Assembly: GCA_008704415.1 (NCBI GenBank)
Contig: VXIS01000272.1
Span: forward strand, 1-64,000
Reading direction: 5' to 3'
Length of the DNA: 64,000 nucleotides
Origin: Sphaerosporella brunnea
Lineage: Eukaryota > Ascomycota > Pezizomycetes > Pezizales > Pyronemataceae
Below the pieces are notes generated by a model that was given only the letters and a program-made list of their open reading frames with translations, did not search any database and was not told where the DNA came from. Positions 21,849 through 32,498 of this stretch are shown piece by piece (position 1 is the stretch's first letter; every line of letters begins with the position of its first letter). A program made the translations under genes and the position numbers.

Positions 21849-23531
21849 ATGGTAAAAATGGAGAAAGGAGAGCAAATCAAAGCGATCAAGGAAGCTTTGG
21901 TAGGGTGGAAGTCGGACGTAGATAAGGCGGTCAGAGATCTTCACACTATTGCATGGGCGAACCCGGAACAACATTCCCGGGTTCTCAAACTCTCGAAGAG
22001 AGCCAACGAGCGGCATTGCGACTACCTTGAAGAAGCCCATCGCTTGATGGTGGAAAACGGGGCGGAGGGTGAAGTGAGCGAATTTACGGAGCCAATCATG
22101 AGACGACCTGTCGACAAAAATACTCCACCCGAGATCAGAGACCGGTTCGATGAGTTTAAGAAAATCAACTTACCGGACGCAGAGCAGAGGAAGAGAATCT
22201 ACAGGCATTGCGACTTCTACCTCATCTCTCTCGAGGGCCGCGATTGCACCGTTTTCGACTACATGAAGCCCGAGGATTATGCGGCGTTAGAGAAGGAGGA
22301 GGATGGGGAGCAGGAAAAGGAAGGGGAAAAGGAGAAGGAAAAGGAGAAGGAAAAGGAGAAGGAAAGGAAGGAAAAGAAGAAGGAAAAGACAAGAAAGGCG
22401 AAGGCACACAAGGGCAAGGGCAAGGGCAAGAAAGCTAACGACGACTCGGAGCCCGAGTCCGAGCCCGAGTCCGAGCCCGTGTCCGAGCCCGAGTCCGAGT
22501 CCGGTTCTGCTTTCGACCAACGTGAGGCTGGAAAGGACGATGAAGACGATCCCGAGCCCTATAACCTAAAAAATGATTCGGAAGATGGGCTCGACCACGC
22601 TGGTCCGGTGGTTGCGTTTCGAACCAAGTTTAGAGGCATGCAAGTTGTGTACAAAGCATCTCCTCACCTATACGGACAATTCAGACTCGCCGCTGCAAGT
22701 GCACACGGGTGGAGAAAGGAGATGGCTACCGCCGATACATTCGACGCCACTCCCAGCGCCGGGCAACGACGGGTTCTGAATTGGGTAAATGAAAAGGATG
22801 GTTTCAAATCTGGCCAGATTTTGGGTGAGCTCAAGAACAACTGGTTGGGCATAATCGGCGTGGCGCACAAGGATGGTACGGATATTGAAGAGCTTAATCC
22901 CACAAACAAAGCTAGGATACCTGAGATACTCCTAAAGATCAAGTGGCGAGACCAAAAAAGCACCTGGGAAGTATATTCAGACTTGGTGAAGCTTCGAGGC
23001 AAGGATGTGGCAAGAAAAGAAGTCTATAATGCAGCGAAAATATTCAGGAAGTCGTTTGACAGATACGCCGAAAAAACGCCTAATTGGAGACAAAACTTCC
23101 ATGAGCGCACCCAGAGACCAGATTATCGGCCGTCTCCATCGCCCTATCCGCATGGCATTCAGGCACCGACACCGGAACCGGCGCAGCGATCGACGCAGGT
23201 GACACCGGCGACGGCACCAACGACCAGAAGGACGCATTTTGCAAGCACATTCCGGGTTGACAAACGGACTCGTTCGCGAACACCGGATTCTCAAACATCT
23301 CGGTCAACACTCCGGCCAATGGTAGACTGACCACCTTTGATACATCCTATTCAGAAAAGCTGACTTATTCCCCAGGACCCAGAGTTCATCCAACAACAGC
23401 AGCCGCAACAACAGCAGTTCCAACAACAACAACAACAACAACAACAACAGCAGTTCCAACAACAGCTGTTCCAACAACCGCAGCCGCAACAACAGAGTCA
23501 GGGATATATGGACTGGGCCAACTACAATTAG
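21849..23531 (+). CDS. Lys/Glu-rich protein with polyQ tail
   Basis: TATATATAATG at 21717 and a C/A-rich leader precede ATG 21849. Exon 1 (21849-23321) and exon 2 (23376-23531) join in phase 0 across a 54-nt intron (GTAGAC..CCCAG, branch GCTGAC). The 542-residue product has a helical N-terminal region (1-150), a KEKEKE and KGKGK stretch, a SEPESEPESEP stretch, a conserved-looking central region (about 250-400, with WRKEMATADTF and LNWVNEKDG), a basic tail, and a final Q-rich exon ending GYMDWANYN. Family not recognised. The tail exon lacks an ATG and is supported by frame, splice sites and the clean stop. Confidence 0.7.
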
Positions 23532-23689
23532 TGTGACTGTAGCTGTTGGGATTAGGAAAAGCGGGCAGGATCCTGCGTAATTAGTTGTCAACCTTTTTTT
23601 GATTGTGCTTTTACTGTTTGGTGCATTTTTAGTTGGCTCCGCAATATGCCTTCGTCTATGCCTGTATTTGAGCAGATATCATGTTTATA

Positions 23690-24110
23690 TTGCACAAGTT
23701 ACCTATGTTATTTCCTCATTCGTTTTGTCCTTACCTGACCTTTCCTATGTCGCCTATCAATGTCACGTCCCTCGCCCACATCGCCAGGACTGTCACGCAG
23801 GCCAAACGGCGAGACCGAGAACAATGGCTACACAAACACTGCCAGCCCAACGAATACATCATGATTAAAAAAAAAAAAAAACTGCCAGCCCAAGAGTTAC
23901 TACAAGAGGCCCCAAGAAGACACTGGCGTCACGCTTTTTCAACTACGACTTCAGAAAGGCCCCCTACCTGCACAAGACCGGACGCCGCGAAGGCGACAAA
24001 TGCTGGTTCTGCACCTCCAGGCCAACTCAGTCCCGAAAAACGGAGCCATACAAAAAAAGATGCGTGCCCGCAGCACAACCACGCCTCCAATAGGTGTCTG
24101 TACGCGTAGC
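23690..24110 (+). mobile_element. Decayed LINE ORF2 C-terminal region
   Basis: Frames across this stretch contain RREQWLHKHC-like and YDFRKAPYLHKTGRREGDKC-type patterns with CWFC, as in the RNase H and zinc-knuckle end of fungal LINEs. Frames shift repeatedly, so it is a relic. A second, tiny LINE tail is nested in it at 23851-23880. Confidence 0.5.
23851..23880 (+). mobile_element. 30-nt LINE tail insertion with 13-bp TSD
   Basis: CGAATACATCATGATT plus 14 A is flanked by perfect copies of ACTGCCAGCCCAA (23838-23850 and 23881-23893). It starts just after the hairpin, an extreme 5' truncation. Confidence 0.85.
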
Positions 24111-24714
24111 CTCTGTAGAGCATCCTCGAGCGGGTGGGTTGACTGCATGTGTCGCCCTAGGGTTGCAGCGAGCCGGGCCAGATTAGGCCAGAACGAGTGA
24201 TAGGCCGTGCACGGCGAGTGATAGGCTGACCCTACTATATATCTTTGCTACATTATATAGAAATTCCGAATGATCAACGTCGGGTTCGCTAAAACTGTTT
24301 GGATAGGTAGATCTTCTCAGATTTTCCCCCCATAAGAACGGTGCGTGAACCTTTCAGCTCGTCTTATTTGTCACCCAGCCCCCGGTAGATTTTTTTTTTG
24401 CTTTTTTTTTGAAAAAAAACTGCATGGATAAAATTTCCCGAGCGCATTTTCCCATCTACTACCATCCACATCGTTCTTTGTTCCCTTACGCTCAAACACC
24501 AACCCGACAACACCGCTTCCACCACTACCACCCCCATCTACTACCATCCACATCGTTCTTTGTTCCCTTACGCTCAAACACCAAATCAAAAATGGAGCAC
24601 GCACAGACAAGCACCAAAAAGGAGCGCAAGGAGGCGCACATGTATGTTCACTACCTAGTCCACATTCAGGTTGCCGCAGCTGAGTCGGAAACAATACTGG
24701 CATGTACCCGAAGT
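24111..24714. other. Intergenic with a short duplication
   Basis: CATCTACTACCATCCACATC and the following Tn-rich sequence occur twice (about 24450-24500 and 24533-24585). There is a T-rich tract at 24392-24410. No supported gene. Confidence 0.45.
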
Positions 24715-25436
24715 CGAAGGTGCATGGTACTCTTGCAAACAGGGCTACTTGCTGGAAGCTGTGGTTTTGCTTGTGTGGAGGAACATGCGCCGGAGAGCTT
24801 GGTGATGCGCGATAAAGCCGAAGGTCCATGATACCCCCCTGCCGACAGGGCTACTTGCTGGAAGCGGTGGTTTTGCTGGTGTGGAGGGACATGCACCCGA
24901 CAGCTTGCCAACCAGAGTCAAACCAGAGTCGATGGTGCATGGTACTCCTGCAAACAGGGCTACTTGCTGGAAGCGGTGGTTTTGCTTGTGTGGAGGAACA
25001 TGCGCCGGAGAGCTTGGTGATGCGCGATAAAGCCAAAGGTCCATGATACCCTCCTGCCGACAGGGCTACTTGCTGGAAGCGGTGGTTTTGCTGGTGTGGA
25101 GGGACATGCACCCGACAGCTTGCCGACCAGAGTCAAACCAGAGTTGATGGTGCATGGTACTCCTGCAAACAGGGCTACTTGCTGGAAGCGGTGGTTTTGC
25201 TTGTGTGGAGGAACATGCGCCGGAGAGCTTGGTGATGTGCGATAAAGCCGAAGGTCCATGATACCCTCCTGCCGACAGGGCTACTTGCTGGAAGCGGTGG
25301 TTTTGCTGGTGTGGAGGGACATGCACCCGACAGCTTGCCGACCAGAGTCAAACCAGAGTCGATGGTGCATGGTACTCCTGCAAACAGGGCTACTTGCTGG
25401 AAGCGGTGGTTTTGCTTGTGTGGAGGAACATGCGCC
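24715..25436 (+). repeat. 215-bp higher-order tandem repeat
   Basis: About 3.4 copies of a 215-bp unit, each made of two related halves of about 107 bp sharing CAGGGCTACTTGCTGGAAGC. 215 is not a multiple of three, so the His/Pro/Ala-rich frames on both strands are by-products. It abuts the start of the chromodomain gene. Confidence 0.9.
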
Positions 25437-25507
25437 TGAGATCTGGGTCAAGCGCTTATTATTGTTGCCAGACTCTTCGCCTGTGTGGGCTTGGATATGT
25501 TTACTGA

Positions 25508-27187
25508 TTCTCGGCGTACAGAGCTCACCTAAAACTCGTTCTCGCCCGGCTTGAGAGTTCGGTAGCCGCACGCAAGCTGTTGGAGCAGTCGTGCTACCCA
25601 GAATTCCAAGACGAACTGCTGCAGACAATCCTCGGACCGTGGTATCAAGATGTGGCAGGCCGGCAGTCCCCAACCACAGAGCTCTACGCCGAGCTGATGT
25701 CCATGCTGAACGACCATCTTGCCGAGTATCCCAACACCTTAGCGGCATACGAGCGCTGTGTTTTGACTCGGACTAGCCATCGCAACAGGAGGCGCGATCT
25801 TATTCGTACTCTGGGCTTAGACCAAAAGCCACACGAGCGCGACGAGATTCTCCAGAGCATCAACACCATTTGGATGAGGAAGTCCAAGACTCCCTTTCCG
25901 CCCGAGCGACAGTGGTTATCTGAGTCACCCGAGATTACACAACTGTGGAGAAAGCAGTTTACTAAGGGAAAACTACACGACAAGCGAAAATCTCGGTACC
26001 CCATTGTGACGGCTAGACCCAACGATCAGGACTGGCGACGTGTCGTCAAAAGCGATGAAGACATCATTGTACGCGATGCCGAGTCGAATGAAATTGTACT
26101 GTTGGTTATGCGAAACTTCTGCGGGGATCCAGAAGTGTTGGAGTGGGCCGACGGTGTTGTGCAGACCGCCGTCGCAACCAAGAAGAGCGTGAGACTGGAC
26201 GATCCCGGCAAACTCGCCCTTGTTGGATGGACTTCGGGAGCCCGCAGCCAACCTGCTCTGATGTGGGCAAAAAATCTTCTTCCTGCAGCGGCGAAGGAAC
26301 TGAGCTTACCGGAAAAGCTTCGACAGTATGACTTCAATTGCAGCTCCGTTTATGCGCTGTTCTGGAACATGATCAGGCGAAGGCTACCCGAGGAGATACT
26401 TGCGGATCTCAAGACGTTTGTTGAGAAGATAGAGAACGCCCAGGTCGAGAAGTCGACAACGATGAATGAGAACCGGACGACCGCCTATTGGGGAATTCCT
26501 TTGCAACAGAGTGGGTCGGGAACAACCACCAAGGACAAGCGATTCAATGGAACACAATTTTTTCAGTTCCATCAGGCCGAGTTAGCCCCACCACAGGGAA
26601 TCGTGTCCCTCAACTACGCTCGCTTTTGCCACTGCGAGATCAATGCCCACAAATGGTGTGTGGCATGGACCACGCATCGAAGTCATGGCGCGGAGCACGG
26701 AGGACACTTCTTTGTGGCTGATTACGATTTCAAGGTGGAAAATGCCACAAATACAGTCTTTGTCTGGCAAGGTGAGAAACTGCATGGGGCCTCGCTACCG
26801 AACGTTCGACCTGGAGAGCTTGAAACAAACTTTCGCCAGTGTGGTCTTGGTTTTGCGATGTCTCACCAGTTGGGGAAGCTTCTACAACGATTTGGAATCG
26901 GAACAAGTACGACCACAACCACCACCACGACAACAACCACAACAGCAGTACCTGTGGATGTCAATGGCGGACAGGAATGGTTTGTTGATGCGGTGTGGGA
27001 CTCGCGCATGAACGGTGGGGAGCTGGAGTACTTGATAAAGTGGACCGGAGTGGACAATCCTGGCTGGGAGCCTGCTGTGGAAGTTAACGAGCTCGAAGCT
27101 ATTGACCGATTTCATGAAGCATATCCTGACAAGCCAGGCCCACTATCTGAAGAGTATGGGGATGAGTCTGATACAGAGGAGCAATAA
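25508..27187 (+). CDS. Chromodomain protein with dioxygenase-like core (5' end missing)
   Basis: The frame is open from 25508 but the first ATG is at 25697; GTACAG at 25516-25521 could be an acceptor for a lost or unseen first exon. Residues (from 25580) about 1-330 are mixed alpha/beta with no clear match. Residues about 345-440 contain HRSHGAEHGGHFFVADYD then VFVWQGEKLHGA, spaced like the beta-helix of 2-oxoglutarate/Fe(II) oxygenases of the TET/JBP-like group; the usual HxD is HxS here, so metal binding is doubtful. A polyThr linker follows. The C-terminal 60 residues are a chromodomain (EWFVDAVWDSR, YLIKWTGVDN, WEPAVEV), which would bind methylated histone or similar. The acidic end is DESDTEEQ. 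The core assignment is tentative. Confidence 0.62.
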   Translation, partial: FSAYRAHLKLVLARLESSVAARKLLEQSCYPEFQDELLQTILGPWYQDVAGRQSPTTELYAELMSMLNDHLAEYPNTLAAYERCVLTRTSHRNRRRDLIRTLGLDQKPHERDEILQSINTIWMRKSKTPFPPERQWLSESPEITQLWRKQFTKGKLHDKRKSRYPIVTARPNDQDWRRVVKSDEDIIVRDAESNEIVLLVMRNFCGDPEVLEWADGVVQTAVATKKSVRLDDPGKLALVGWTSGARSQPALMWAKNLLPAAAKELSLPEKLRQYDFNCSSVYALFWNMIRRRLPEEILADLKTFVEKIENAQVEKSTTMNENRTTAYWGIPLQQSGSGTTTKDKRFNGTQFFQFHQAELAPPQGIVSLNYARFCHCEINAHKWCVAWTTHRSHGAEHGGHFFVADYDFKVENATNTVFVWQGEKLHGASLPNVRPGELETNFRQCGLGFAMSHQLGKLLQRFGIGTSTTTTTTTTTTTTAVPVDVNGGQEWFVDAVWDSRMNGGELEYLIKWTGVDNPGWEPAVEVNELEAIDRFHEAYPDKPGPLSEEYGDESDTEEQ

Positions 27188-27228
27188 TAGGTTGGCTTTA
27201 TGAGATAGTGGTCTGTCGCCGTTAAGAC

Positions 27229-27737
27229 CGCGGTCTGGCGGGACGATAAATTGTAAAACATGCCTCGGTACAAAATGACTGTGATATCCCATCCTTAAAA
27301 AAACCAAGAGAAAATAGCCACCATTAACAAAGCCAAAGCAGCCAGCCGATAAACCAGCGGTCTGGCGGGACGATAAATTGTAAAACATGCCTCGTTACAA
27401 AACGACTGTGATATCCCATCCTTAAAAAAACCAAGAGAAAATAGCCACCATTACCAAAGCCAAAGCAGCCAGCCGATAAACCAGCGGTCTGGCGGGACGA
27501 TAAATTGTAAAACATGCCTCGTTACAAAACGACTGTGATATCCCATCCTTAAAAAAACCAAGAGAAAATAGCCACCATTACCAAAGCCAAAGCAGCCAGC
27601 CGATAAACCAGCGGCCTGGCGGGACGATAAATTGTAAAACATGCCTCGTTACAAAACGACTGTGATATCCCATCCTTAAAAAAACCAAGAGAAAATAGCC
27701 ACCATTACCAAAGCCAAAGAAGCCAGCCGATAAACCA
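27229..27737 (+). repeat. 127-bp tandem repeat, four copies
   Basis: Units begin GGTCTGGCGGGACGATAAAT and end CAGCCAGCCGATAAACCAGC with only a few differences. The array begins about 40 bp after the stop of the chromodomain gene. Confidence 0.92.
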
Positions 27738-27968
27738 GTGTAGTGTTTCGTCCAGGGCCGGCCTGCCGATAAACCAGTGTAGTGTTTCGTCCAGGGCCGG
27801 CTCGTCCACGAGATGTTCTGGACAGGGCTGATCCGCATTGGAAAGTGGCCTTCGCTTTTCCTCCAACGGCTCGCATCTGAACGGTGTACCCCATTGTTCC
27901 GCGCACTGGTCGAACTGCACGTCTTGCCTGCAGCCACAGGAGTAGATGACGAAGGATATGGTGCACAT
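27705..27968 (-). CDS. Small cysteine-rich protein with repeat-derived C-terminus
   Basis: 87 residues from ATG 27968. Cysteines follow a spaced pattern, C-x8-CGC-x7-C-x8-C near the N-terminus and one more before residue 55, similar to small fungal Cys-rich intracellular proteins; no signal peptide is evident. The last 33 residues are two copies of PALDETLHWFIG followed by WLLWLW, encoded by a 39-bp direct repeat and the first array unit. An alternative 186-residue frame on the same strand (from 28138) is less protein-like. Confidence 0.45.
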   Translation of the reverse strand: MCTISFVIYSCGCRQDVQFDQCAEQWGTPFRCEPLEEKRRPLSNADQPCPEHLVDEPALDETLHWFIGRPALDETLHWFIGWLLWLW

Positions 27969-28318
27969 TGCGCCGGGGAGGGTGGGTGGACGATTACGGC
28001 GGCTTGTTGTGGCACGGGGTTATTTTGGCGTTGGGTCAGGTCAAGGCGGGTAGTTGGTGCAGCGCAATCGTCCCGAGTCGGCGGTTTAAGGTGGCAGGTG
28101 TAGTTAAGTGTAGAGTCCGTTCCGAGAGCTGAACTCACCTCAATGAGCCGACGCTCAGTCTTTTATGATGGGGAGGTGAGGTTGAGAGGAGGTGAGAACG
28201 GAAAAAGGGTGTGGCGCAGCCGCGCGACAAAAGAAACCACTGGAATGTAACACCAAACGCATTACCTCGCAAGCCAACCCGAAATGCTCGCAAGGTGGTG
28301 GAGAGCGTTGCCTGAATT

Positions 28319-28822
28319 TTTTTTTTTTTTTTTTTGTTTCAATCATAATGTATTCGGCCGCTTGCGGCCATGACATATTTAGAGAAGAGAGACTGTGCTA
28401 CCCCCCGGGATACAGTCTCTGCCTACCCACAGAGGGGGCCCCACTTTGCCGGGTTGCGGACTGGTCGATCGGTATACGCGCACACGCTCAGGAGTTATGG
28501 CTCGCTCGCTTCGCACGATATAGTTCCGTTCCGTCTCGATGAGGGGTTCACTGCAAGCGCTATCGCCTTGCTAACTGGCGTTAAACGTTCATTCCGACGA
28601 GTTGCCATGCGGACTATCGGCTGAGGTTAATACTGAGTGGTAGCAAGCGAATCGCGGGGGAAAATGAGTTGTTGAATCGAAACCGTACACTCTACCTCGC
28701 CTGGTAGAGCGGACACACACACCACAAAAACATCGTGAAGCCAAAGTGTGCGGGGTTTTCGGTGTGCCAACGCACAGGCTTGGCATTTCCGGGCGGTTAG
28801 TGTGGTTGTCGAGGGTGTGTGT
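28319..28822 (-). mobile_element. LINE/SINE-type insertion with 16-bp TSD
   Basis: GAGCGTTGCCTGAATT flanks it perfectly (28303-28318 and 28823-28838). On minus it ends with the hairpin GGCCGCAAGCGGCC, TACATTATGATTGAAAC and a long A run. Its first 90 bp match 21,145-21,235. Without an ORF2 remnant it could be a SINE that shares the LINE tail. Minus-strand CGGTTTCGATTC near 28,680 resembles a tRNA B box, but no A box is clear. Confidence 0.82.
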
Positions 28823-28934
28823 GAGCGTTGCCTGAATTGTATGGCAACTACAAAACAGGCAACTGCGCGCCTGCACAGACTCTATTTTTCTCGGGTGCTG
28901 TTGAGAAGTGGAAACGACTACAGAGAACAATCCT

Positions 28935-29130
28935 CAGGTTTCAATGCATCATTATCGATTTTGACCCGAGAAGTACTAAAGAAAGAACTTTTGTTATTCA
29001 TGTTTGAGCGACTTTCACACATGAGCCATCACCCGTTGCTTAATCATCAACCAGAGCGATTGGACAATGCCAAGAAATGCCCAAGACGCTACCCCAACTA
29101 AGTGTCCGGCACTCTAAATATAGACCACGC
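28935..29130 (+). repeat. Dispersed repeat, copy 1
   Basis: Sequence from ATTATCGATTTTGACCCGAG to CTAAATATAGA recurs at 36,064-36,287 with about 90 percent identity by eye. No coding content supported. Confidence 0.75.
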
Positions 29131-29456
29131 AAGCCTACCCGAAATAGATCGGCTTGTTGCAGGGAACAAGCCCAGAAACGGGAGGAAGGGGCAACCCTCT
29201 CGGCCTTCGGTACCCGAGCCAATTGCAATGGCGCAAAACACCAGTTCGAGCGGTGTTGTATTTCTTTGAAAGCAAGCTGTGCAAGGGTATCATGCCACAT
29301 GGAGGTAAGAGAGCAGCACATCAATGTCTGTATCTATCCGCGTCTTTAATGCCGGCTGGCTGCACAAGGTCGGTTTGGTAGGCTGCGCTTACTGCAGAGA
29401 TTGTATAAGTAGGACTGCCACCCACCTTCCCTTCTGCTTGCCATCCTCTTCCAACT

Positions 29457-29762
29457 ATGGCAGTCCCCACAATCAAGCTCAATCCCCTTGTCGACAACAA
29501 CGATGATGTGTCAACTGAGGTGCAGTTGACACATCAATACTGTTTGGCTTACCTCGAAGGTAAGATCTAATTCCTTCAGCTCAAAGTGTTTCACTTAATT
29601 TCGAAAGAACTTCACAAACGTCCACCGAATGTCCCATTCAATGAAGATGAACACGACGAACCGCCTCCGATCATAAATCCCACGGCGGCAGCCGCCATTG
29701 TCAGCGAGATGGGAAGGGAGGGAAGACAAATGCCGGTAACAGGGGTAGTTGGGAGTCAGTAG
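29457..29762 (+). CDS. Small hypothetical protein
   Basis: A TGTATAAG box (29402) precedes ATG 29457. Exons 29457-29559 and 29608-29762 (48-nt intron, GTAAGA..GAAAG) join in phase 1 to give 85 residues: MAVPTIKLNPLVDNNDDVST, then HKRPPNVPFNEDEHDEPPP, and AAAAIVSEMGREGRQM. The acidic/proline-rich centre suggests a disordered protein. No family recognised. Confidence 0.6.
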
Positions 29763-30278
29763 GGGAGACTGTATGATTATATCCGTACTCACTGCCAATA
29801 ATATGAAGACATCAAATGCTGCCACCACTTTGATTTACATGATTGTTTGTGACCCTGTCTCGATGCACTGCCAATGAAACCACCGCAAGTCAGAGTCGAG
29901 CCTTGCGATGTGAAACGAGAATGACAGCAGCGAGATATCCCGTTTTTAAGGACGTTATGAATTTCTGCACATGTAGCTTCTCCCATTCCCACTGCATCGC
30001 TACGATACAGAGGAGACGCGAACGCGTCATTGGATGTGCACTGGCAATTTTTCTTTCTTTCACTCAGATATGTTCGGTATGGTTTTTAAGCGCTGGCCAC
30101 GATTTTTGATACCAACTTCGTACATTAGGTCCACAGAGTGGGAAGCGAGACTATTGGAGACACGGTCGTTGTGGATGAGTCTTGCAAAAAATCAAACGCG
30201 TCCGAACTGGACCAATACAATGACCGATGATCATCCTCCCATGAAAGGAAAGAAAATCTGCCCTCTTTTCCCTTGTTC
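29763..30278. other. Intergenic
   Basis: No supported gene; tail-to-tail space between the small gene and the HNH gene. Confidence 0.4.
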
Positions 30279-31300
30279 TCAAGAAGGGACCATCCCAATA
30301 ACTCCTGTCGAAGTGAATCCCCTGCGCTGAAGCTCTTGCATTGTCTTCAAAGTACCATCACTGAAAAATCAGTATTCATAAAGCCTTGGGCGTTTGGAAA
30401 TAAAACCTACCTCACATAGGATGCTTGCCTAAGCGCACAAACCACTGCTCCCAGTAGCCTCTGCGTTTCAAAGAGACAATGTTTGTCCTTTGCATCCTCC
30501 GGATCGACCCCATTGTACGAGAGGACCATTCGATTGCGCATAGAACGATACTTTCCGTCGTTGTTGCTGTTGTCGCTGTTACCGTCGTGCATGTTCCTGC
30601 AGGTGGTGATCTCGTATTCGGCGGGTTCAACAACATAGGCAACTTTGAAGCGGAAAGTGACTCCATCGGTCCATTCAGATGGTTCAATACTGAGAAGGAA
30701 GTTGTCGTAATACCGGTGCATGTCCGAGCTGAGGCCGATGATGGCATTCTGCGTGTCGCAGGCTGCGAGCGTCTTCAGCTTGCCGTCTGCTCCAGCCACT
30801 TCAACGGTCCCGTGGATCCTGTTGAAGAGTCTCTTCTCGTGATCAGGTCCGAATACAACCCTGGCAACATTGAACACAGGGTGTTCCCTCGGGATATTGC
30901 CGCCCAAAAAGCACGGAAAGCAGTGAGCCTTGTCGACAGGAAAGGTTTTGCCGGTGACGAGGCAGGAGGAGGGATAACAACTGAGGTTGTTCGGCCTTTC
31001 GCCAGGTCCCTCGAGCTTAGAGTCTCTGTTTCGGTTACCGGTCTCCGCTAACTGGTATAGGTCGGTGAAGAATTGCAATAACTTATCGCTCCGCGGCGGT
31101 TCGGCAACCGGGAAATTACTAGTGACCGCAGTGATTACTGCGAACAGCTGATGACTGATCGTGGCCGACCAAAAGAGGCGCATGGCGGTTTCGTGCATAA
31201 GGCGGTTGGCGAAACCGGCACGTAACGCCTCTGTCGGTGATTGTTCTTCCAGCGCTTGGTTGAACCTCGAGCTTTGCTCGCTTTTGTCGGCACGGCTCAT
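30279..31300 (-). CDS. HNH-nuclease-like domain protein
   Basis: Exons 31300-30411 and 30360-30279 (50-nt intron, GTAGGT..TTTCAG) give 323 residues. The centre holds CLVTGKTFPVDKAHCFP, matching the fungal HNH_2 pattern C-x-x-TG...AHxxP, followed by IPREHPVF and FNRIHG; a later SSDMHRYYDNFLLSI supplies the downstream His/Asn region. The function of fungal HNH_2 proteins is mostly unknown; endonuclease activity is possible from the fold. The Ser/Asn/Asp insert near residue 250 is low complexity. The second exon (GTLKTMQELQRRG) has clean splice sites. Confidence 0.78.
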
Positions 31301-32388
31301 GGTAGTTCGTTCGTCTCGATTGTTGGTTGAGAGGTGTAGAAGACAAACCGGTAGGTTGCAGGGCGTGTACCTAGAGTTGGTCGTGGGTGGCCGGCACCCG
31401 ACCTGATATCTCCACGTCTTGCATGCTAAGTGCGGCTGAAGGCGCGGCTCGGACTGAACTGCTAAAGGGGTTAGTTTGATTGCTTCGGTTAACCAACCCC
31501 AACAAGTGACTACGTCGTTTTTTCGCTATCGCGTACTCAGAACCCCTGTCCCACACAGCGAAAAATGTCATCAATTCTGAACATCGGACGAGCGGGGGGT
31601 GCAAACAATTGTTTCCCGCCGAGGTGGGCTGCCGGACCAGGCGCGCGCTGGGTTAGGGTTAGATGCACTTGGTGACAGTTCTGAGCGATCGAAAAATAAC
31701 GTACTAGTACAAAAGGCCGCTGGTGACTGCTGACGTACGAACCTCATTGCTCGCTATAGTAGCAGTTGAAACCCTTCAGGCATAAAGAATTTGTGCCGAC
31801 GATTTTTCGTTGCGCTTCCCGCGGGTTGGGGTTTGTTACACAAGGTGTCCAAATATATTTTTTTCTCGTCCCCACCAGCAGCCACATCCTGGTTGGTCGT
31901 CGATAACGACGGCTCTGACTCGGTGCATGTGACGCCATCGGCATCCGGATTTCCGTCGCGCTTTGAGTGCCGATCGCGCTGATGGGGAGGGTGTACCAGA
32001 AAGGGAAGGGTGTACCAGAAAGGGAAGCGTGATAGAGAGAAGTGGTGTGGTGGCGACCGGTGGGTTGCGGTTTGTGACTCGGCGCTGACTAACAGTTACT
32101 ATTTCCCAACCTGTTCAGCAGCGGCGAGGAATGGGAGTCCCCGATTGATTGCATACACAGGGGGGAATAGCCATACCCTGATCCTGATTGTCAATCAAGG
32201 CAAGTCCCTCACATTTTGGCAGATCCCACGACACTACCCCGCTCTTTGCAACGTGTTCAGCAGCAGAAAAATCATATTGCGCTGCGGCTCTGTGCGGCTC
32301 TGTGCGGCTCTAATACACGACTAAACCTAATGAGGCATAGAAGGAGATGAGTCATATTACATAATTTTAGACGAAAACGTCTCTAGTA
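31301..32388. other. Intergenic with fragment of the 300-bp dispersed repeat
   Basis: About 32,090-32,250 contains the repeat core (AACAGTTACTATTTCCCA, CATACCCTGATCCTGATTGT). GTGTACCAGAAAGGGAAG is duplicated near 31,992-32,028. No supported gene. Confidence 0.5.
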
Positions 32389-32498
32389 CCGTATTATCCC
32401 GGTAATAAGGCAATGTGGCTAAGTGACTTTGCCAGGAGGCTGAGTAGCTTCAGAGCGCAGTGACTTTGCCACATTGCCTTATTACCGGGATAATACGG
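32389..32498. mobile_element. MITE family A, copy 1
   Basis: A near-perfect palindrome: CCGTATTATCCCGGTAATA at the left and its complement at the right, about 30-bp arms, with TA on the left flank. The right flank is TG. Related copies at 50,964 and 52,779. Confidence 0.85.

Noticed and set aside
24666..25748. His/Pro/Ala-rich proteins repeated on minus strand
   Set aside because: Frames repeat with the 215-bp satellite, which is not a multiple of three; no codon constraint.
28670..28700. tRNA gene or tRNA-derived SINE head
   Set aside because: Only a B-box-like GGTTTCGATTC is visible; no A box or cloverleaf could be drawn.
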